Source of the DNA: Streptomyces sp. 130 | GTDB lineage: Bacteria > Actinomycetota > Actinomycetes > Streptomycetales > Streptomycetaceae | Reading direction: 5' to 3' | NCBI RefSeq assembly: GCF_007096885.1 | Contig: NZ_VJNO01000055.1 | Location: forward strand, 1-36,791 | DNA length: 36,791 bases | In this document: positions 32,963 through 36,791 of the stretch, in pieces | Position numbering within the stretch: the first letter of the stretch is position 1 | Layout: each line of letters opens with the position of its first letter | Notes under the pieces: generated by a model | The model's input: the letters and a program-made list of their open reading frames with translations, nothing else | Database searches by the model: none | Told to the model about the DNA's origin: nothing | Position numbers and translations under genes: made by a program

Positions 32963-34090
32963 TCAGTCGTTCCGGTCCCTCAGCAGCGCCTCGAAACCCG
33001 CGCTCCTGATCCGGCGCCGCAGCTCCGCCTCGCTCGTCCCCAGCGCCCGCGCGGCCCTCGGAAGCCGCCAGTCCGCGCCGGCCAGCCGGTGCAGCAGATG
33101 GCCCCGGCGGATCTGCGCGTCGGACAGGCGGAACGTCTTCAGGTACGCCACCCGGCCCTTGTGGTCGGTGACCGTCTCGCCGATGTGCTGCCCGCCGCCG
33201 TCGCGTACGAAGGGCGGCAGGAACCGCCACAGCGTGAACGCCCCCATCCGGTACACCGGGTCGAAGCCGTACGAGCCGTCCAGCAGCTCGCGCGCGAACA
33301 GCGTCCCGTGCGCCTCGGCCCACGCCCGCTCCTGCTCCCGCGCCGCCGCCCGCAGCGCGTCCAGCGACCGCAGGTGCGGCCCGTCCGCGATGCGCGCCCC
33401 GAACTCCGGCACCGGCGCCCCGTACCACGCGTACTGGTGCACCAGCTCCCCGTACAGGTCCTCCACCAGCGTCGGGTGCAGGAGCCGGTAGTCGTCCGGG
33501 TGCGGCACGACGAACGCGGCGGCCAGGGCGTCGGCCGCGTACACCAGCACCCCGCACTGGCCCGGGTGGATCTCGAACGCCCGCAGCGCGTCCTCCAGCC
33601 CGCGCACCGACCGGCCGAGGTACGCGTCCTCGGCGCGCGGCGAGAGCCCGTCCCGCAGCGCCTGCCGCGACCACTCCTCCCAGGCCGTCGACGGGCCCCC
33701 GAAGTGCAGCGCGAGATAGCCCTCCAGCGCCAGGTGCAGCGGCAGGAACCGCAGCCGGTCCCCGGGCCGCCGCTTGGCGAGCCGGTGATGGCGGTGACGC
33801 GGCAGCCGTACGGTCCGGGCGGGCACCCCGCCGTCCGCGCCGAGCTGCGTCCCGTACGCGGCGCTCCGCACCCCTTCCCCGGACCAGTCGGCGACGAAAC
33901 CGTGCGGGACGTAGGAGGTGTAGTGGGTACGCGGACCCACCTCCACCGCCCCCGCGCCGAGACCGCCGTACACCTCCCGGTGCAGCCGCAGCCCCTCCAC
34001 GGGGCTCTCGCGCACCAGCGGCACCAGCCGGATGCCGCCCCACACCTGCGACGGCCGGACGGCGAGCCCGGACAGCTCCAGCCTGTTCAC
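32963..34090 (-). CDS. ARPP-1-like protein with C-terminal Fis-like helix-turn-helix
   Basis: A 375-residue soluble protein. The N-terminal part (LSGLAVRPSQVWGGIRLVPL, residues 6-25) resembles the uncharacterised ARPP-1 family; this is recalled, not searched. The middle contains FEIHPGQCGVLVYAADAL (172-189), also conserved-looking. The C-terminus (about 335-370) ends in AARALGTSEAELRRRIRSAG, the pattern of a Fis-type helix-turn-helix, preceded by VAYLKTFRLSDAQIRRGHLL. It begins with GTG at 34090, which overlaps the stop codon of the upstream TROVE/vWA gene (GTGA), so the two are made together. The frame is open well upstream, but this overlaps the partner gene. Function unknown. Confidence 0.75.
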   Translation of the reverse strand: MNRLELSGLAVRPSQVWGGIRLVPLVRESPVEGLRLHREVYGGLGAGAVEVGPRTHYTSYVPHGFVADWSGEGVRSAAYGTQLGADGGVPARTVRLPRHRHHRLAKRRPGDRLRFLPLHLALEGYLALHFGGPSTAWEEWSRQALRDGLSPRAEDAYLGRSVRGLEDALRAFEIHPGQCGVLVYAADALAAAFVVPHPDDYRLLHPTLVEDLYGELVHQYAWYGAPVPEFGARIADGPHLRSLDALRAAAREQERAWAEAHGTLFARELLDGSYGFDPVYRMGAFTLWRFLPPFVRDGGGQHIGETVTDHKGRVAYLKTFRLSDAQIRRGHLLHRLAGADWRLPRAARALGTSEAELRRRIRSAGFEALLRDRND

Positions 34091-35559
34091 CGCGGCCCTC
34101 CCGCCCCGCCCGCCGCCGTGAACCGGGCGACCCGCCGGTCCAGATACGCGTACAGCTCGGCGGCCCCCGTGCGCCCCTCGGAGAACCGCGCCAGCTCCAC
34201 CAGCGCCGGCAGGTCCTCCGCGTCCCGGATGCCGGCCGTCGGCACGCGGGCCGACAGCCGCCGCACGTCGAACCCGTCCGCGTCGTATACGGGGTTCACA
34301 TGCACCACCGCCGTCCGCCGGTCCGGGTCGAGCCTCGTCCGCCACACCCGCAGCACCTCTCCCGCCAGCCCCGGCGGCGCGTTGTCCCAGCCGTCCGAGA
34401 CGATGACCAGCCGCTCCGGGCCGTGCTCCAGGGCGTCGATGATCCGGGTGCCGAGCGGGGTCGGCCCCCACGGGCGTACGAGCAGCGGGTCGCCGGTCCC
34501 GGTGGTCCACAGCGGGGTGTACGCGCCGGGCCCGGCGAGCGCCTCCAGCAGATGGTGGCAGGCCAGCGCCACGGCGAGCGGACGCCGCCGCTTCTCGCCC
34601 GAACCCGACGACGAGTAGCTGTCGTCCAGCACGGCGGCCACCCGCCCCCAGCTCCCCGCGTGCGGCCCGGCCGCGCGCCGGGCCGCGGCGCGCAGGGCGG
34701 AGGTCAGCTCCCCCCGGTGCCGCACCCGCGCGTCCCGGTCCAGCGACAGGACGTACAGGGCGAGCCGGGTCAGCGGCATCACCGTCAGATCGACGTCCGG
34801 CAGCCCGCCCGGGGCGGCCGGCCGCTGCCCCTGGGCGCGCAGCCGCTCGAGCCGCGTCATCCGGGGCACCATGCGCTCCACGAACGCCTCGCGCTCCATC
34901 CCGTGCCGGGCCGCGAAGCCCTCCGCGACGGTGAACGGCAGCTCGCCGACCGCGCGCTGTTCGTAGTGCGCGCGGCGCCAGGCGTCCAGCAGCCGGTGCT
35001 CGTAGCGCGGCAGCCCGCCCGGCCGGAACAGGAACGCGCCCAGCTCCCCGCCCGGCCCGTCGAGCCGCAGATGGGCGTGGCGGACGGCGGCCTTCAGCCC
35101 GGCCCGGTACTTCACCGCGTCGTGCGCCGCGTCCGGCCGGGCGGCCAGCCAGTCCCGCATGATCGCCCGGGTCCGCCGGTTGTTCACCTTCGCCGCGCGC
35201 AGCTCCCGGAACAGCCGGTACACCCGCTGCGGCGGAAGCCCCGCCAGCCGGGCCGCGATCAGCCGCCCCTCGGTGCGCTTCTCCTCGGGCGACGCGTCGG
35301 CCGCGTACTCCAGCAGCCCGCGCACGATCCGCACGGCGTTGTGGTCGTTGATGTCCAGGGCCAGCGAAGCCGCGTACAACCGGCGGTAGTTGATCCGTAC
35401 GTACGCGTGCAGGAAGCCGAGCGAGAGCCGCTGCCGGTGGGCCCGGGAGCGGAATTCGCGCTGTCCGGTCGCGGTGATCGCGGCGTTGACGAAGAGGAGC
35501 ACGTCCTCGGCGGCGACGAGGCCTGCCTGGGTCTCGGTGCCGGTTGCGGCGGTCGTCAT
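34087..35559 (-). CDS. TROVE/vWA (Ro60-like) RNA-binding protein
   Basis: A 490-residue protein resembling Ro60 ring proteins. The helical N-terminal part (about 15-290) includes VNNRRTRAIMRDWLA (125-139) and AVKYRAGLKAAVRHAHL (148-164), the stretch that best aligns with TROVE modules. The C-terminal von Willebrand A domain (about 305-480) has a MIDAS motif DDSYS (D312, S314, S316), a GT at 370-371 and VSDG with D389. Family members bind misfolded RNAs and Y RNAs and help exonucleases or RNA repair. The partner ARPP-1-like gene overlaps by 4 nt. No Y RNA was found nearby. ATG at 35559 is preceded by GGGGGA. It could instead be a vWA-only protein without RNA binding. Confidence 0.68.
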   Translation of the reverse strand: MTTAATGTETQAGLVAAEDVLLFVNAAITATGQREFRSRAHRQRLSLGFLHAYVRINYRRLYAASLALDINDHNAVRIVRGLLEYAADASPEEKRTEGRLIAARLAGLPPQRVYRLFRELRAAKVNNRRTRAIMRDWLAARPDAAHDAVKYRAGLKAAVRHAHLRLDGPGGELGAFLFRPGGLPRYEHRLLDAWRRAHYEQRAVGELPFTVAEGFAARHGMEREAFVERMVPRMTRLERLRAQGQRPAAPGGLPDVDLTVMPLTRLALYVLSLDRDARVRHRGELTSALRAAARRAAGPHAGSWGRVAAVLDDSYSSSGSGEKRRRPLAVALACHHLLEALAGPGAYTPLWTTGTGDPLLVRPWGPTPLGTRIIDALEHGPERLVIVSDGWDNAPPGLAGEVLRVWRTRLDPDRRTAVVHVNPVYDADGFDVRRLSARVPTAGIRDAEDLPALVELARFSEGRTGAAELYAYLDRRVARFTAAGGAGGPR

Positions 35560-35579
35560 GATGGGTCCCCCGTGGTGTC

Positions 35580-35603
35580 CCGCACGGCGGTTCGCGCGTG
35601 CGG
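35580..35603. repeat. Hairpin in the 5' leader of the TROVE/vWA operon
   Basis: CCGCACGGCG (35580-35589), loop GTT, then CGC-G-CGTGCGG (35593-35603) form a 10-bp stem with one bulged G, about 20 nt upstream of the TROVE/vWA ATG. An AT-richer islet with a second hairpin (TTGCTT-CAG-AGGCAA, 35642-35656) follows and may hold the promoter. The 225-bp gap 35560-35784 has no gene. Confidence 0.5.
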
Positions 35604-35784
35604 AAGCCGGCCGGGGAATGGAGGGGCGAGCAGCGAAATGATTGCTTCAGAGGCAAGTCCCGGAAGTCGCACCGGAGTCCCGCGGCCGGCCCGGCCAACG
35701 TAACCGCCCGGGCGCGGGCGACGCCACCGCATTGCGCGCCCCGGGCCCCCGGCCCCTGCCGCCCCCACCCGGCACACTGGACCC

Positions 35785-36699
35785 ATGACGACAACCGAGA
35801 CCCCCCTGCGCGTCGGCCTGGCCGGCACCGGACCCTGGGCCCGCAACACCCAGGCCCCCGCCCTCGCCGCACACCCCGGCGTCGTGCTCAGCGGTGTGTG
35901 GGGCCGCCGGGCCGAGGCCGCCGGGGAGCTGGCCGCCGCGCACGGCGCGCCGGCCTACTCCGGTGACGCGGGGCTCGACGAGCTGTTCGCCGCCAGCGAC
36001 GCCGTCGCCTTCGCGCTGCCGCCCGACGTGCAGGCCCCGCTGGCCGCCCGTGCCGCCGAGGCCGGCTGCCACCTGATCCTGGACAAGCCGGTCGCCACCA
36101 CGGTCGCCGGTGCCCGCGAGGTCGCCGAGGCCGCCGAGCGGGCCCGGGTCGCCTCCGTCGTGTTCTGCACGCTCAGGTTCGCCCCGCGGCCCGCCGCCTG
36201 GATCGCCGAACAGGCCGCCACGGGCGACTGGTTCACCGCCCGCGCCGAGTGGATCGCCGCGCTCTGGGCCCCCGGCACCGACAGCGACTACGCCGCGTCC
36301 CCCTGGCGCCGGGAGCGGGGCGGCCTCTGGGACGTCGGCCCGCACGCCCTCTCGGTCCTGCTCCCGGTCCTCGGCGACGTCACCGGACTGACCGCCGTCC
36401 GGGGCCCCTCCGACGCCCACCACCTCGTCCTGCGCCACACCTCGGGGGCGTCGAGCACGGTCACCCTGACCCTCGGCGCGCCGGTGGCCGCCGCCGGGGT
36501 GGAGGTCGTCCTCCGGGGCGAGCACGGTGTCGCCGCGCTGCCGAGGTGGGACGGGGCGGTGGACGCCTTCGCGGCGGCCGTGGACGCGCTGATCGCCTCG
36601 GTGCGTACGGGCGAGGCCCACCCCTGCGACGTACGGTTCGGCCTCCGGCTGACGGAGCTCCTGGCGGAGGCGGAGGCCCAGGTCCGGGGCGGGGAGTAG
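35785..36699 (+). CDS. Gfo/Idh/MocA-family NAD(P)-dependent oxidoreductase
   Basis: A 304-residue oxidoreductase. The Rossmann fold begins with VGLAGTGPWA (10-19), and the family DKP motif is at 100-102 (LILDKPVATT). The C-terminal alpha/beta domain contains GGLWDVGPHALSVLL. Members oxidise or reduce sugars, inositols or biliverdin; the substrate cannot be read from sequence. There is no ribosome-binding site; CACACT at 35773-35778 ends 6 nt before the ATG, so a leaderless transcript is plausible. It diverges from the TROVE/vWA cassette. The protein is complete and ends just before the aberrant homopolymer tail. Confidence 0.88.
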   Translation: MTTTETPLRVGLAGTGPWARNTQAPALAAHPGVVLSGVWGRRAEAAGELAAAHGAPAYSGDAGLDELFAASDAVAFALPPDVQAPLAARAAEAGCHLILDKPVATTVAGAREVAEAAERARVASVVFCTLRFAPRPAAWIAEQAATGDWFTARAEWIAALWAPGTDSDYAASPWRRERGGLWDVGPHALSVLLPVLGDVTGLTAVRGPSDAHHLVLRHTSGASSTVTLTLGAPVAAAGVEVVLRGEHGVAALPRWDGAVDAFAAAVDALIASVRTGEAHPCDVRFGLRLTELLAEAEAQVRGGE

Positions 36700-36710
36700 C
36701 CGCCGGTCGG

Positions 36711-36791
36711 GGAGGGGGGGGGGGGGGGGGGCGCCCCCCCGCCCGGGGGGCGCGCGGGGGGGGCCCCCCCCCCCCCCCCCCCGCCGCGCCC
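36711..36791. other. Homopolymer tail, probable assembly artefact
   Basis: After the oxidoreductase stop codon the sequence becomes an 18-base G run (36714-36731), mixed G/C blocks and a 19-base C run (36764-36782). Nothing like this occurs elsewhere in the window. It looks like a low-quality contig end rather than real DNA. Confidence 0.7.

Noticed and set aside
31815..34043. N-terminal extension of the glnII frame
   Set aside because: The frame is open, but the extension runs through the GlnR box and the neighbouring ARPP-1-like gene; GSII proteins begin at the KAEYIWIDG region.
35580..35656. Y RNA gene beside the TROVE/vWA gene
   Set aside because: Only two short hairpins are visible, with no tRNA-like module or conserved Ro-binding stem that I can recognise; kept as a question, not a feature.
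36714..36782. G-quadruplex or structured element in the G and C runs
   Set aside because: Position at the sequence end and perfect homopolymers fit a sequencing or assembly artefact better.
1..36791. Insertion sequences, prophage genes, CRISPR arrays, tRNA or rRNA genes
   Set aside because: No transposase, integrase, regularly spaced repeats or recognisable RNA gene was found on either strand.

Overview
The window is high-GC DNA with strong G/C bias at third codon positions. Its gene families (glnE, a LacI-controlled maltose/maltodextrin ABC cluster without its own ATPase, aml, pulA, glnII with a GlnR box) mark it as a Streptomyces chromosome segment. From memory, the order glnE - PAP2 - malR/malEFG/aglA - pulA - two-component system - MMPL - glnII resembles the S. 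coelicolor core region between glnE and glnII. No mobile element, tRNA, rRNA or CRISPR was seen. The last ~80 bases are homopolymer runs that look like a contig-end artefact.

Layout. (1) 124-4123: glnE (glutamine synthetase adenylyltransferase) converges on a PAP2-type membrane phosphatase. (2) 4263-11728: maltodextrin uptake. malR (minus) diverges from malE-malF-malG, followed by a GH13 alpha-glucosidase (aglA) and a second LacI regulator that overlaps aglA and is a close paralogue of MalR. (3) 11769-13205: two leftward membrane-protein genes of unknown function. (4) 13643-20776: secreted alpha-amylase with a starch-binding domain, then a 1774-residue secreted double enzyme with two complete GH13 catalytic centres (amylase-type and pullulanase-type). 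(5) 20872-24681: a STAND ATPase/TPR protein lacking a DNA-binding domain, a tautomerase-like isomerase and a Tat-type secreted repeat protein. (6) 24721-29878: TetR, a NarL-type response regulator and its histidine kinase (minus), diverging from an MMPL transporter. (7) 29953-32858 (all minus): receiver-less OmpR-type regulator with a 39-codon Cys-Cys peptide ORF in front, a DUF6891-like protein, and type II glutamine synthetase glnII under a near-ideal GlnR box. (8) 32963-35559 (minus): a two-gene cassette of a TROVE/vWA (Ro60-like) protein and an ARPP-1-like protein with a C-terminal Fis-like helix-turn-helix. (9) 35785-36699: Gfo/Idh/MocA oxidoreductase.

How it works together. Secreted Aml and PulA degrade starch, glycogen and pullulan to maltodextrins. 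MalE binds these and MalFG import them, presumably powered by the shared ATPase MsiK encoded elsewhere. AglA releases glucose in the cytoplasm. CTTGCAG-type sites lie in both the malE and aml control regions, so one regulon is likely, read by MalR and perhaps also by the second LacI protein, whose recognition segment is identical. The glutamine synthesis genes glnE and glnII bracket the carbon cluster. The most unusual element is the TROVE/vWA plus ARPP-1 cassette, a possible Ro-type RNA-binding or RNA-quality system next to glnII.
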